Of a stretch of DNA of 64,000 nt, positions 48,467 to 58,740 are shown piece after piece. The notes beneath the pieces are model-generated. The model ran no database searches. It was not told where the DNA came from and worked only from the letters and a program-made list of their open reading frames with translations. The stretch covers positions 1,058,501 to 1,122,500 of the forward strand of contig NZ_AP031575.1 of NCBI RefSeq assembly GCF_040436405.1. Direction: 5' to 3'. How positions within the stretch are numbered: the first letter of the stretch is position 1; every line of letters starts with the position of its first letter. The DNA comes from Marinomonas sp. THO17 (GTDB taxonomy: Bacteria > Pseudomonadota > Gammaproteobacteria > Pseudomonadales > Marinomonadaceae). The translations under genes were made by a program, and so were the position numbers.

Positions 48467-49615
48467 TTAAAATAAGTTCGCAAAGAAAAGACGAATGTTA
48501 TCAAATAAGCGTTTGAAGAAACCACCCTCTTCTACCGCTTCTAATGCAACCACTGGGTGCTCAAGCAAAACGTTATCTGGTGTACCTACAATCACAGTAC
48601 CCAATACATCACCGACTGCAACCGGAGCGGTAATTTCTTTTTTCATATTCAGTGTCGCTGGCAAAGAATCCCCTTGCTGACGAGGAATGGTCACCAACAC
48701 ATCTTCAGCAAATCCTACTTTTACGGAATTTTCACTGCCACCCCATACCCGTGCATTATTAACAACTTGACCACGGCTATATAACTTACGAGTTTCGTAG
48801 TAACGGAATCCGTAATCTAATAATTTCTGTGAATCTGCTGCACGCGCTTGATCGGATTTTGTGCCCATTACCACACTGATTAAACGGGTACCATTACGCA
48901 CAGCAGAAGCGGCTAAACAATAACCCGCTTCTTCCGTGTGACCTGTTTTCAAACCATCCACGGTTTTATCACGCCACAATAACTTATTACGGTTAGGTTG
49001 ATTTATATTGTTGTATTTAAACTCTTTTTCAGCATACATCTTATAGTTTTCTGGAAACTGCAAAATAGTAGCGCGAGACAACTTAGCCATATCAAGAGCA
49101 CTTGAATAGTGCCCTTCAGCTGGAAACCCAGTTGAATTCACAAAATTGGTATTATTCATACCCAATAACTGCGCATGTTGGTTCATTAAATCGGCAAATG
49201 CCGATTCATTTCCGGCAATGTATTCCGCAGCAGCCACACTAGCATCGTTACCAGATTGAATAATAATGCCACGCATTAGATCTTCCAAAGATACCTTGGT
49301 ACCTTCACGAATAAACATTCGTGATCCTTTCATACGCCATGCTTTCTCACTAACCTTAATCTGATCAGATAAAGACAGGTTACCTCGCGCCAACTCATAT
49401 TCAATGATATAAGCCGTCATCAGCTTAGTTAAACTGGCTGGCGGGTATTCGTTCTCTGCGTTATGAGAAACCAAAACATCTCCTGTGTAGGCGTCCATCA
49501 GGATATAACTTGTTGCTGACAATTGTGGTGGTGTTGGAATTAATGCTGGAGAGGCCGAAACAGATGTACATACAAGGCCAAATACAAGTGAGAATGTCGC
49601 GAAAAGTTTTTTCAT
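48467..49615 (-). CDS. dacA: D-alanyl-D-alanine carboxypeptidase (PBP5/6 family)
   Basis: Trims the terminal D-Ala of peptidoglycan stem peptides at the periplasmic face. I use the ATG at 49615 (382 aa) rather than a TTG two codons earlier. Signal peptide with cleavage near SVSA. Active-site motifs: SLTK (S61-K64), SGN in IQSGNDASV and KTG in LKTGHTEE. The C-terminal beta domain and amphipathic membrane anchor (FFKRLFDNIRLFFANLF) follow. Confidence 0.97.
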   Translation of the reverse strand: MKKLFATFSLVFGLVCTSVSASPALIPTPPQLSATSYILMDAYTGDVLVSHNAENEYPPASLTKLMTAYIIEYELARGNLSLSDQIKVSEKAWRMKGSRMFIREGTKVSLEDLMRGIIIQSGNDASVAAAEYIAGNESAFADLMNQHAQLLGMNNTNFVNSTGFPAEGHYSSALDMAKLSRATILQFPENYKMYAEKEFKYNNINQPNRNKLLWRDKTVDGLKTGHTEEAGYCLAASAVRNGTRLISVVMGTKSDQARAADSQKLLDYGFRYYETRKLYSRGQVVNNARVWGGSENSVKVGFAEDVLVTIPRQQGDSLPATLNMKKEITAPVAVGDVLGTVIVGTPDNVLLEHPVVALEAVEEGGFFKRLFDNIRLFFANLF

Positions 49616-49696
49616 ACCCAAAAAAGTCGTCTTCCAAAAAATGATTGTGAATAATACTAGAGCACAACTGGAATCTCTAGCCCAAGCCCATGCGCC

Positions 49697-50623
49697 TTAC
49701 GGAAGTAAAGCTACTCTTACGGAATCTCCAAATCCGCTTTCAAGTAGCTTTCCTTGCCACTTTTGTAACTCATTAGCCTCTTTATAAGGGCCAACTAGCA
49801 CTTTATAAAGCCCATCGCCTTGCTGATTTACTTCAACGCGAATATCTGTATCAAAAGCTTCAAACAAACGATGCTTTAATTTCTCAGCCGATTCTTGAGA
49901 ATTAAAGGCCCCCAATTGCAAATGGGTAAAGACCACTTCAGGCGCCTTTTCATCAGCCCCTTGCGATACGGCTGAAGCCTTATCTGGCAAGGCTTGCGGT
50001 GTCTCGTCTAGAACTTCATCTGGCTGGTAAGACTGACCTTTTTCTGGGGTGATCGCCTCGACTCGCACTCTTGCCAACCCTTTTTTATGGTAATCCAACC
50101 GCACCGCTGCCGCATACGAAAGGTCAATTAAGCGATTACCATGAAACGGCCCTCTATCGTTCACTCGAACAATCACTGAGCGACCATTATCCAAATTGGT
50201 TACTTTCAAATAAGTTGGTAACGGCAAGGATTTATGGGCGGCAGAAAATGCATACATGTCATATATTTCCCCATTTGAGGTTTTATGACCATGAAACTTC
50301 TTGCCATACCAAGAAGCCGTTCCTTCTGCACTGTATCCTTTAGCTGAATCCATTACCCAATATTTTTTACCCCACACTTCATAAGGGCTTTTATTTCCGC
50401 CACGGCTTTTCGGCTCCCATTTTGGAATCAGATCAGGTAGATGATCCACTTTCACATCACCACTAGGCCCATGATCTTGCAAAATGCTATAACGACCACC
50501 GCCAGAGGCTTTATCATAATCTATGTCTTTATCGTCATACCCCAAAACGTGGCGAGTACTCATACAACCAGTCAACATCATGCCAAATACCATTATGACA
50601 AGCAGTAGTTTAATGCGTTTCAT
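49697..50623 (-). CDS. rlpA: Rare lipoprotein A, septal/denuded-glycan lytic transglycosylase
   Basis: Lipoprotein cutting peptide-free glycan strands. Lipobox LTGC near residue 20, double-psi beta-barrel domain around residues 100-190 (EGTASWYGKKFHGHKTSNGE, VIVRVNDRGPF), then a C-terminal SPOR domain (about 230-308, LQLGAFNSQESAEKL) that binds denuded glycan. It overlaps mltB by 14 bp. Confidence 0.96.
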   Translation of the reverse strand: MKRIKLLLVIMVFGMMLTGCMSTRHVLGYDDKDIDYDKASGGGRYSILQDHGPSGDVKVDHLPDLIPKWEPKSRGGNKSPYEVWGKKYWVMDSAKGYSAEGTASWYGKKFHGHKTSNGEIYDMYAFSAAHKSLPLPTYLKVTNLDNGRSVIVRVNDRGPFHGNRLIDLSYAAAVRLDYHKKGLARVRVEAITPEKGQSYQPDEVLDETPQALPDKASAVSQGADEKAPEVVFTHLQLGAFNSQESAEKLKHRLFEAFDTDIRVEVNQQGDGLYKVLVGPYKEANELQKWQGKLLESGFGDSVRVALLP

Positions 50624-51665
50624 AGGCCTCTATACTTTTCGCCAATTCCAATACTGACATGGCATAACGTCGACTCGGATTATAGTCCATCACAGTAAAG
50701 AAATTTTCATAAGCCAACCAGTAAGACATTTCCTCTGGTGCAGTGCGCAAACCAATTAAACCCGTTTTATCAGAAGAAAATTGCTGCGTCGGCATCACAT
50801 TTACAGCAGACCACTCTTCAATTTCCTTGCTAGGTCTTCGACCTTTATTAATTTCTTCTTCCACCACCAAAGGATCCGACACCTTAGCAGTAACAAACCA
50901 AGGTTGATTTTGTCGCCAACCGTGGTGTTTTAAATAGTTTGCAACACTGCCAATGGCATCTGCTTCTGAACGCCATAAATCGATTTGTCCATCTTGATCA
51001 TAATCGATGGCTAATTTCTGATAATTACTTGGCATGAATTGCACCATGCCCATCGCACCACTATATGACCCTTTTGTTTCGCCAATGTTCCATCCTTTAG
51101 AGCGAGCGAGTAACAAATACGCTTCTAATTCACTTTGAAAATAGTCTTTACGTCTAGGGTAATCAAATGCCAAGGTCGTCAATGATGTAAATACATCTTT
51201 GGAGCCAGTAATACGGCCATAGTAAGTCTCGACACCAATCAAGGCGACAATAACATGGGAATCGACACCAAACTCTTGTTGCGCTTTAGTCAGCCACTTG
51301 GCATTACGCTGGGCAAATTTTTGACCCGCTTTCATGCGATCTTTATTCACGAAGCGCGTTTTATATTGATAGTAAGGAATGAGTACTTCAGGTTGGTTAT
51401 CCGATTTTTCAATCACTTTAGGACGCACTTTGATATGCGAGAAGGCCAATTGCAGCCTCTCTTTATCGTAACCATGCTGATTAACCATTTTATTGATAAA
51501 AACTTGTACTTCTGGATAACCAGCATAAGAATCTGCCCAAGCCTTTGGCATATCCTCCAGCAAAGCGTTACTCACACCTGAGTTGGCAGGCATATCCTTT
51601 TGCTCAACAGCGCTGCATGCGGTTAACCCTATCGCAATAAAAACCGAAGCTGCTAGCTTAAACAT
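50610..51665 (-). CDS. mltB: Membrane-bound lytic murein transglycosylase B
   Basis: 351-aa lipoprotein (lipobox LTAC near residue 17) that cleaves glycan strands to anhydromuropeptides. The catalytic Glu is in VALIGVETYYGR, and the family segment GAMGMVQFMPSNY follows. Its start overlaps the rodA stop (TAATG). Confidence 0.96.
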   Translation of the reverse strand: MFKLAASVFIAIGLTACSAVEQKDMPANSGVSNALLEDMPKAWADSYAGYPEVQVFINKMVNQHGYDKERLQLAFSHIKVRPKVIEKSDNQPEVLIPYYQYKTRFVNKDRMKAGQKFAQRNAKWLTKAQQEFGVDSHVIVALIGVETYYGRITGSKDVFTSLTTLAFDYPRRKDYFQSELEAYLLLARSKGWNIGETKGSYSGAMGMVQFMPSNYQKLAIDYDQDGQIDLWRSEADAIGSVANYLKHHGWRQNQPWFVTAKVSDPLVVEEEINKGRRPSKEIEEWSAVNVMPTQQFSSDKTGLIGLRTAPEEMSYWLAYENFFTVMDYNPSRRYAMSVLELAKSIEAYETH

Positions 51666-52786
51666 TATCTCGCTCTTTTATGTGTTTGAATCGACATTAA
51701 AATTCCAAAGGTCGCCATAATGGTAATGATTGATGTACCACCATAGCTGACTAAAGGTAAGGGTACCCCAACTACGGGCAAAATTCCTGAAACCATACCA
51801 ATATTTACAAACATATAAACAAAAAATGTCAGAGTAAGACTACCTGCTAACAAACGCGCGTAGTTATCCTCTGCCATGGCTGAAATGTAAAGACCGCGCG
51901 CAATAACAAGAAGATATGCAAGAATCAGTAAACCGCACCCCAGCATACCAAATTCTTCCGCTAACACGGCAATGATAAAATCTGTGTGGCTTTCTGGTAG
52001 GAAATCCAGTTGCGCTTGAGTACCTTCTAACCAACCTTTGCCATAAATACCACCAGAGCCTATGGCGGTTTTTGATTGAATAATATTCCACCCAGAACCT
52101 AAAGGATCACTTTCTGGGTTAAGGAAGGTTAATACCCTTTGCTTCTGATAATCGTGCATCACCTGCCACAGACTAAAACCTGCAATGGGAGCGAGCGCCG
52201 CAGCACCAAGAATATAGCGCCAACCAAGGCCAGCTAGAAATAAGGCAAAAATACCGGATACCGCTACCAATAATGACGTACCAAGATCAGGCTGTTTGGC
52301 AATTAATAACACTGGAGCCACAATCAAAATAAGCACAGTCACTATTTGTTTAAAACTCGGCGGTAACGCTCTATCAGAAAAATACCAAGCCACCATCATA
52401 GGCATCACAATTTTCATGATTTCAGAAGGCTGGAAACGCAATCCACCGGGTAGTGGCAACCAGCGCTGAGCACCTTTTGCTCCAACACCAAACAGCAAAA
52501 CCCCAATGAGTAGCAAGGAAATAAAAATATATAAAGCGGGCGACGCTCGTCGCATGTATTTAGGCGGCAGTTGCGCCAGCACTAAACACACCATTAAACC
52601 TGCCGTGAAACGAAAAATTTGACGTTCAATCATAGCCGCATTCTGTCCAGAGGCAGAATAAAGCACAAATAATCCACCACCAATCAACAAGAACAAGGAG
52701 CCAATCAATAAAATATCAATGTGCACCAACTGCCAAAGTCTGGCATTGGCAAAGACCAGCACGCGACGATATAAGTTCTCACTCAT
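51665..52786 (-). CDS. rodA: Rod shape-determining peptidoglycan glycosyltransferase RodA
   Basis: SEDS-family polymerase that builds glycan strands for elongation with PBP2. The ATG at 52786 (373 aa) follows AAGGGA with ideal spacing and overlaps the end of mrdA by 8 bp. About ten transmembrane helices; the extracytoplasmic loop with WLEGTQAQLDFLPESHTDFI and the conserved VPLPLVSYGGTS are present. Confidence 0.97.
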   Translation of the reverse strand: MSENLYRRVLVFANARLWQLVHIDILLIGSLFLLIGGGLFVLYSASGQNAAMIERQIFRFTAGLMVCLVLAQLPPKYMRRASPALYIFISLLLIGVLLFGVGAKGAQRWLPLPGGLRFQPSEIMKIVMPMMVAWYFSDRALPPSFKQIVTVLILIVAPVLLIAKQPDLGTSLLVAVSGIFALFLAGLGWRYILGAAALAPIAGFSLWQVMHDYQKQRVLTFLNPESDPLGSGWNIIQSKTAIGSGGIYGKGWLEGTQAQLDFLPESHTDFIIAVLAEEFGMLGCGLLILAYLLVIARGLYISAMAEDNYARLLAGSLTLTFFVYMFVNIGMVSGILPVVGVPLPLVSYGGTSIITIMATFGILMSIQTHKRAR

Positions 52787-54659
52787 TATCATTCCCTTTT
52801 AAGTAGTCATAGTGGGCTGGATATTTATCATAAAGATACGCATCAAATAACTTTTTCGTTAAATCCGCCGGTTTCGAACTGCTACCACCGTTTTCAAAGA
52901 TGGCAAATACCGAAATTTTAGGATCTTCAGCAGGCGCAAAGCCGATGAATAAGGCATGATCATGTAAACGCTTATCCAGTTTTTCAGAGTCATACTCTTC
53001 GTCTTCCTGCAAACTAAATACCTGCCCAGTACCCGTTTTACCAGCAATAACATATTCAGTTCCTTGTAAACGTCGCGCCGTTCCTAGTGAATCGGTAATC
53101 ACCTTACGCATGGCTTTAACCATTTTTTCCCAATTACGCTGATCCTTTAGAATAATATCGTGCTCACCACCTAAATCGTCTTCGAATTCAACTGGCTGAT
53201 CACCCAAAGTTTCAGCCATACGTGGATAGAAATAACGTCCTCGGCTCGCCAATGCAGATGTAGCTGAGGCAATTTGCATAGGTGTTGCCACCATAAAGCC
53301 CTGACCGATACCCACATTTACCGAGTCTCCTGGGTACCAAGGCTCTTTGTATTTGGCTTTTTTCCACTCATTGGATGGCAATAGGCCTGTACTATCACCG
53401 TTTAAGTCCAAAATGGTACTGCGACCAAAGCCAAATAAAGATAAAAAACTATGAATAGGCGTAATGCCCATCTTATTCGCCAGCTGATAATAATAGGTAT
53501 CCACTGATTCGATAATAGAGCGCTCTAGGTCAATCCAGCCATGACCACTACGTTTCCAGTCACGATAACGACGCCCATCTGGGTTGATTTGATAATAGCC
53601 TTTGGCAAAATAACGTTCTGTCCATGAAGCAAAACCGTAATCCAGTCCCGCCAGCGCCATAAAGGGTTTAATGGTTGAGGCTGGTGGATAACCACCACGT
53701 AAGGCTCGGTTAAACAAAGGTAGCTTTTTCGACTGTCTTAATTCTGAATAATCCGCTACAGAAATACCACGAACAAACAAGTTAGGATCAAAACCCGGCT
53801 TCGACACTAAAGCCAATACCCCACCATTTTTTGGATCAATGGCAACCACAGCCCCTTTATAATCACCCAGTAAATCATAAGCGTATTGCTGTAATCTGGC
53901 GTCTAAATACAAATGCAGATCTTTTCCAGGAATGGGTGACTGTTGCTCTAATTGAGACATGATGCGACCACGCGCATTCACTTCCACCTTACGAAAGCCC
54001 GCTTCACCAAACAAGGCTTTCTCGTAATAGCCTTCTATACCTGTTTTACCGATAAACAAGGCACCTTGATAAGCTTGCTTATCAACCTTTTCTAGATCAC
54101 TTGCAGTAATACGGCCCACATAGCCCACCGCATGGGCAAAGGCTTCACCATAAGGATAATAGCGAGTTAATTGAGCTTCGACTTGCACCCCATCTAAGCG
54201 ATACAAATCAACAGAAACGCGAGCCCATTCTTCATCGGTTAGTTGAGATTTTAATGTAATAGACTGATAAGGACGGCGGTATTCTTTAAGGCGATCCTCA
54301 AAGTTTTCCCATTCATTGTCTGAAATGTCGATGATTTTAGACAACTCTTCTTTTAGATCGACAAAATTGTCCACCCGCTCAGGTGTAACGGTCAAACTGT
54401 GAATAGGACGATTGTCTGCTAACACTAAACCATGACGGTCATATATCAGTCCCCGCGGCGGTGGTTCGGTGACCAGCATTACGCGGTTATCATCCGCTTT
54501 GGTTTGATATAGCTCGTATTCTATGACCTGAAGGTAAAAGAGACGAGCCATCAAAGTAGAGGCCAACAAGAGCACGAAAATGGCAGCCGCAATGACTCGA
54601 TTCTGAGTTAAACGCTGCTCCTGACGGTAATTACGAAATTGCTGATGTTGACGGCTCAC
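52779..54659 (-). CDS. mrdA: Penicillin-binding protein 2 (elongation transpeptidase)
   Basis: 626-aa transpeptidase partner of RodA. Transmembrane segment near residues 22-42, pedestal domain (about 60-230) with VTEPPPRGLIYDRHG, then transpeptidase domain with STIK (in PASTIKPFMA) and KTGT (in IAGKTGTGQVF). Next after rlmH by 9 bp. Confidence 0.97.
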   Translation of the reverse strand: MSRQHQQFRNYRQEQRLTQNRVIAAAIFVLLLASTLMARLFYLQVIEYELYQTKADDNRVMLVTEPPPRGLIYDRHGLVLADNRPIHSLTVTPERVDNFVDLKEELSKIIDISDNEWENFEDRLKEYRRPYQSITLKSQLTDEEWARVSVDLYRLDGVQVEAQLTRYYPYGEAFAHAVGYVGRITASDLEKVDKQAYQGALFIGKTGIEGYYEKALFGEAGFRKVEVNARGRIMSQLEQQSPIPGKDLHLYLDARLQQYAYDLLGDYKGAVVAIDPKNGGVLALVSKPGFDPNLFVRGISVADYSELRQSKKLPLFNRALRGGYPPASTIKPFMALAGLDYGFASWTERYFAKGYYQINPDGRRYRDWKRSGHGWIDLERSIIESVDTYYYQLANKMGITPIHSFLSLFGFGRSTILDLNGDSTGLLPSNEWKKAKYKEPWYPGDSVNVGIGQGFMVATPMQIASATSALASRGRYFYPRMAETLGDQPVEFEDDLGGEHDIILKDQRNWEKMVKAMRKVITDSLGTARRLQGTEYVIAGKTGTGQVFSLQEDEEYDSEKLDKRLHDHALFIGFAPAEDPKISVFAIFENGGSSSKPADLTKKLFDAYLYDKYPAHYDYLKGNDNE

Positions 54660-54668
54660 CTACTACAC

Positions 54669-55136
54669 CTACCTGTGATATGGATGATTGTTCATAAGGG
54701 TCCAAGCGCGATAAATCTGCTCGGCTAAAATGACTCTCACCATAGGGTGAGGTAAAGTTAAGCGTGATAGTGACCATGCTTGATCAGCTCGGGCAGTACA
54801 TCTTGGATCCAAACCATCCGGCCCCCCGACTAACAGACAAACATTGTAGCCATCCATACGCCATTGTTCTGCCTGATCAGCTAATTGTTCAGTCGACCAC
54901 TCTTTGCCAAGCACTTCCATTGCAATGACCTTATCACCCGCGGGAATCGCATCAAGCATGGCGTCCCCTTCCTTACGAACGGCTTTAGCAATATCCAAGT
55001 TTTTTCCACGCGGAGACATTGGAATCTCTACAGTTTCTAGAGCAAAATCTTTCGGAAGCCGTTTTACGTAGTCCTCATACCCCTGAACTACCCATTTAGG
55101 CATTTTATTTCCAACCGCTATCAATCGCACACGCAT
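54669..55136 (-). CDS. rlmH: 23S rRNA pseudouridine-1915 N3-methyltransferase
   Basis: 155-aa SPOUT methyltransferase acting on Psi1915 in helix 69 of 23S rRNA. The SAM-binding trefoil knot is evident in [25 protein letters not shown] and the C-terminal [14 protein letters not shown]. Encoded next to rsfS as in most bacteria. Confidence 0.97.
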   Translation of the reverse strand: MRVRLIAVGNKMPKWVVQGYEDYVKRLPKDFALETVEIPMSPRGKNLDIAKAVRKEGDAMLDAIPAGDKVIAMEVLGKEWSTEQLADQAEQWRMDGYNVCLLVGGPDGLDPRCTARADQAWSLSRLTLPHPMVRVILAEQIYRAWTLMNNHPYHR

Positions 55137-55147
55137 CTAACGAAGCC

Positions 55148-55501
55148 TTACATCTTTTCTGGCTTAATATCCCACAACTTCTCAAGATCATAAAAAGCAC
55201 GAGCTTCTTCTGTCATGACATGCACAACCACATCATGCAAGTCTACCAAGACCCAATCATTACCCATATCCCGTCCCTCAGAACCTAAGGGCTGTAAACC
55301 TTGCTGCTTTAAATGCTCAAATACATTTTGTCCTAAAGCATGCACGTGCCTTTTTGATGTACCAGTACAAATCACCATGTAATCCATCATGTCGGTATGG
55401 TCGGACACATTCAACACAGTGATCTTGTCACCTTTGACATCTTCTAATGCTTCGACAGCAAAAGCTAAGATTTGATCCGCTGTGAGATTAATTTGACTCA
55501 T
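55148..55501 (-). CDS. rsfS: Ribosomal silencing factor
   Basis: 117-aa protein that binds L14 and blocks subunit joining in starvation. Segments ALEDVKGDKITVLNVSD, VICTGTSKRHVHALG and WVLVDLHDVVVHVM are typical. Lies between nadD and rlmH. Confidence 0.97.
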   Translation of the reverse strand: MSQINLTADQILAFAVEALEDVKGDKITVLNVSDHTDMMDYMVICTGTSKRHVHALGQNVFEHLKQQGLQPLGSEGRDMGNDWVLVDLHDVVVHVMTEEARAFYDLEKLWDIKPEKM

Positions 55502-55515
55502 AAATTTACACTATC

Positions 55516-56196
55516 CTATCGATATAATTGATTTTTTTCTATGTAGTTTTGCACAGGCTCTGGTAACAAATAAGCGATTGACTTACCTTGACGCGCCAAA
55601 GTTCGAATCATACTCGACGAAATTCCTAATGGCGTTAAGGTTTCAAACCACACCAGACCTGAAGGCGTGCATTGTAACTCATGCGGCGAGGCGGCACGAT
55701 AGTTTTCACAAAAGCGGCTTAACTCAGAAATGAGATCCGGCTCCCAACCTGGACGAGAAACAACAAAAAGATGGGCGTATTTAATGAGGTCTTGCCAATT
55801 ATGCCAAGTCGGTAGAGACAAAAAACTGTCCATTCCCAACACCATAACCAGAGGTTCATCTGCACCAACTTCAGCACGAATATCTCGCAAGGTGTCCGCG
55901 GTATAACTGGGGCCTTCACGAACAATCTCCCTAGCGTCTACTGACAAACCGGGATGACTGCTGATGGCCAAGTTCACCATATCCAAACGCTGTTGCGGAG
56001 TGACACTAGGCTGTCTTTTGTGGACTGGCTGAAAACAAGGAATTAACTTGAGGTTGGCATAATGATAGCCATCAAGAATATCCACTGCGGTGCGGAGATG
56101 ACCATTATGGATAGGATCGAAGGTCCCCCCCATAATGGCTACCCCTTTACGAGCTGACGGATTAGGCAAATCAATTGTCACGGGTATGACCATCAC
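55516..56196 (-). CDS. nadD: Nicotinate-nucleotide adenylyltransferase
   Basis: 226-aa enzyme converting NaMN and ATP to NaAD in NAD synthesis. [12 protein letters not shown] and ISSSMIR nucleotide-binding motifs are intact. The first 18 residues are not conserved; the start overlaps the proA 3' end by 26 bp, so a later start codon is possible. Confidence 0.96.
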   Translation of the reverse strand: MMVIPVTIDLPNPSARKGVAIMGGTFDPIHNGHLRTAVDILDGYHYANLKLIPCFQPVHKRQPSVTPQQRLDMVNLAISSHPGLSVDAREIVREGPSYTADTLRDIRAEVGADEPLVMVLGMDSFLSLPTWHNWQDLIKYAHLFVVSRPGWEPDLISELSRFCENYRAASPHELQCTPSGLVWFETLTPLGISSSMIRTLARQGKSIAYLLPEPVQNYIEKNQLYR

Positions 56197-57430
56197 CCAG
56201 TACTATGTACTTCTGGCTGGTCAGCCCCAATAAGCCAACTGGCCCACGGGCATGAATTTTATCTGTCGAAATACCTATCTCTGCACCAAGGCCATATTCA
56301 AAACCATCAGCAAATTGAGTCGATGCGTTAACCATCACTGATGATGAGTCCACTTCGGCCATAAAAATACGAGTTTTTGAATAATTTTGAGAAACAATTG
56401 CGTCCGTATGATGTGAACCATACTGATTAATATGAGCAATCGCTTCATCCAAACTCCCTATCACTTTGATCGATAATTTAGGAGCCAGATATTCCGTATA
56501 CCAATCTTCTTCCGTCGCTTTGACAACTGATGAGATAATAGCTGCGGTTTGATCACAACCAACCAATTCAACACCTTTTGCAGCAAGCATTTCCCCTATA
56601 CGAGGCAATAATTGCGATGCAATCTCTTGATGTACCAACAAAGATTCCATAGCACCACACACACCATAACGACGTGTTTTAGCATTGATGACGATTTTAT
56701 AAGCTTTATCAAGATCTGCTTCATTATCCACATACACATGACAATTACCGTCAAGGTGCTTGATCACAGGCACACGAGCATCGGCGCTGATGCGTTCAAT
56801 CAAGCCTTTACCACCACGCGGAACAATTACATCCACAAATTCTGGCATAGTAATCAGTTTTCCAACCGCCTCACGATCTGTGGTATTAATAACCTGTACC
56901 GCATCAGCAGGTAAACCTACTTTTTCAAGCCCCTCAGAAATCGCTTGCGCAATGCATTGGTTTGAGTAAAAAGCTTCTGATCCGCCACGCAAAATGGTCG
57001 CATTGCCTGACTTTAGACATAAGCTCGCCGCGTCAATAGTCACGTTTGGACGCGACTCGTAAATAATACCTATTACTCCCAGTGGAACGCGCATCTGACC
57101 ACGCTGAATACCCGATGGCAAATACGCCATATTGGAAATTTCTCCTACTGGGTCCGGCAAAGAAGCCACCTGCTTAAGACCTGCTATCATGCCATCAATG
57201 CGCGCATCGGTTAATTGCAAACGATCCAGCATAGCGTCATCAAGACCTTTCTCTTGACCATTTATCATGTCTTTGGCATTTTCTTCGATCAATCTGGGGC
57301 GAGCTGTTTCCAACGCATCAGCCATAGCAAACAAAGCCATGTTCTTTTGTTCTGTTGATGCTTTTGCAAGCAATCGAGACGCCGCTCGCGCCTGCTCCCC
57401 TATTTGATTCATGTAAGCTTCTAAAGACAT
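56171..57430 (-). CDS. proA: Gamma-glutamyl phosphate reductase
   Basis: Reduces glutamyl 5-phosphate to glutamate semialdehyde in proline synthesis. It is 419 aa. The catalytic Cys is in [13 protein letters not shown] and the NADPH-binding segment includes GSEAFYSNQ. It overlaps nadD, as in Pseudomonas. Divergent from the TrmO-like gene. Confidence 0.97.
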   Translation of the reverse strand: MSLEAYMNQIGEQARAASRLLAKASTEQKNMALFAMADALETARPRLIEENAKDMINGQEKGLDDAMLDRLQLTDARIDGMIAGLKQVASLPDPVGEISNMAYLPSGIQRGQMRVPLGVIGIIYESRPNVTIDAASLCLKSGNATILRGGSEAFYSNQCIAQAISEGLEKVGLPADAVQVINTTDREAVGKLITMPEFVDVIVPRGGKGLIERISADARVPVIKHLDGNCHVYVDNEADLDKAYKIVINAKTRRYGVCGAMESLLVHQEIASQLLPRIGEMLAAKGVELVGCDQTAAIISSVVKATEEDWYTEYLAPKLSIKVIGSLDEAIAHINQYGSHHTDAIVSQNYSKTRIFMAEVDSSSVMVNASTQFADGFEYGLGAEIGISTDKIHARGPVGLLGLTSQKYIVLGDGHTRDN

Positions 57431-57464
57431 TGTTTATCTCTAATTAAAAGGTAAAAACACACAC

Positions 57465-57484
57465 TTGATCACAAAAGCGATCAA
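57465..57484. promoter_or_regulatory. TTGATC-N8-GATCAA inverted repeat between proA and the TrmO-like gene
   Basis: A 6-bp inverted repeat with an 8-bp spacer in the divergent promoter region. It could be an operator serving either gene; no family can be named. A plus-strand TATACT (-10-like) lies nearby, in the 57501-57515 region. Confidence 0.3.
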
Positions 57485-57561
57485 ATATTTTTTCTTAAAA
57501 CAGTATACTATCACAATAATTTTATTCGTTTTGTGCCGTTTTACTTGAAAAGGAAGCCACC

Positions 57562-58281
57562 TTGTCTTCAACTGACCCCTTTGTACTTTCTAGCATAGGC
57601 ATTATACATTCTTGCTATAAAGAAAAATTTGGCATTCCCAGACAACCGGGGTTGGTCAGCATGGCGACGGCTCAGCTTGAACTGCTTCCACCTTACAATA
57701 GGCTCGACGCATTAGAAGGCCTATCTGATTACTCCCATATTTGGATTCAGTTCATATTTCATGCCTGTATGCAAGAAGGTTGGAAAGCCAAAGTACGCCC
57801 TCCAAGATTAGGTGGAAAAGAAAAAGTAGGGGTATTTGCCACGCGCTCAACCCATAGACCTAACCCGATCGGTTTATCTGTGGTGAAACTTGGCAAGATA
57901 CACCATCAAGGCAAACGCATCCTGATTGATTTGCACGGTGCCGACTTATTAGACGGCACCCCTGTTTTGGATATTAAGCCTTATTTACCCTATGCGGATT
58001 GTGTCAATGAGGCGACCAGTGAATTTATCCCTAGCGAGCCCCGTAATCAATTAAAAGCCGTTCGTTTTAGCGACAAAGCCAATAGCCAATGCCAAGCTTT
58101 CTCAGCAAGCATGGAAAAAGACCTTTATACTTTAATTGAACAAATTCTCGCGCAAGACCCTCGGCCATCGTATCTCTCGGATCAAACTGGTCGCGAACAT
58201 GGCACTCGTTTATGGAACCTCAACATTAAGTGGCAAGCGCAGAAAGATTACTTTGAAGTAATCAGTATTGAAAATACATAG
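57562..58281 (+). CDS. tRNA (adenine-N6)-methyltransferase TrmO
   Basis: 239-aa member of the TsaA/TrmO family, which methylates N6 of t6A37 in tRNA. The start is TTG, needed to include the conserved FVLSSIGIIHSCYKEKFGIPRQPG; it has AAGGAAG upstream and no in-frame ATG is available nearby. SAM-binding segments include THRPNPIGLSVVKL and DLHGADLLDGTPVLDIKPY. Confidence 0.9.
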   Translation: MSSTDPFVLSSIGIIHSCYKEKFGIPRQPGLVSMATAQLELLPPYNRLDALEGLSDYSHIWIQFIFHACMQEGWKAKVRPPRLGGKEKVGVFATRSTHRPNPIGLSVVKLGKIHHQGKRILIDLHGADLLDGTPVLDIKPYLPYADCVNEATSEFIPSEPRNQLKAVRFSDKANSQCQAFSASMEKDLYTLIEQILAQDPRPSYLSDQTGREHGTRLWNLNIKWQAQKDYFEVISIENT

Positions 58282-58289
58282 GTGAGAAC

Positions 58290-58562
58290 ATGATTAAAAA
58301 AAACTTTCTCAATACTTATAAAAAAATCAATCAGCTCAATCCACAAGCAAACACAGAGAGTAAGGCGTTAGAAGACACTAGCGCCGACAAGCCGAACATT
58401 TATCGCTCAAAAGAAGATGAACGCCTGATCAAGGAATTTCATTTTGCCAAATTTCAGAAAAACTTAGATAACACTAAGAAAAACAATAAGTTAAAAGAAC
58501 TTCTAGAAAAAGAAGAATGGAATGAAGAAGACGTGAAGACCCTATTAGACTCGCTTAACTAA
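58290..58562 (+). CDS. Small charged hypothetical protein
   Basis: Unrecognised 90-aa protein, very rich in Lys, Glu and Asn, with mostly helical, partly disordered character (for example KKNNKLKELLEKEEWNEEDV). No signal peptide or Cys. AGGTGAG precedes the ATG, and it lies 8 bp after the TrmO-like gene, so it is probably co-translated. Role unknown. Confidence 0.6.
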   Translation: MIKKNFLNTYKKINQLNPQANTESKALEDTSADKPNIYRSKEDERLIKEFHFAKFQKNLDNTKKNNKLKELLEKEEWNEEDVKTLLDSLN

Positions 58563-58686
58563 TAATAGACTGGCTATACCCATGGTTATCCACATGTTCT
58601 GTGTATAGTTTTATTGTCAAGAAAATAGCACAAAAAAACACCTCCAGTTTATAATTATTTGATGTAAAGCACCTTTCAATGGTCAT

Positions 58687-58717
58687 AAAAAAAGCGAGCC
58701 CTAGGGCTCGCTTTTTT
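58687..58717. terminator. Bidirectional terminator between the small gene and rpsA
   Basis: A perfect palindrome, GCGAGCCCTAGGGCTCGC, flanked by seven A and six T. It serves rpsA on the minus strand (24 bp after its stop) and the plus-strand gene at 58290. Confidence 0.93.
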
Positions 58718-58740
58718 AGTTAGACAATAGAGCAAGTATA

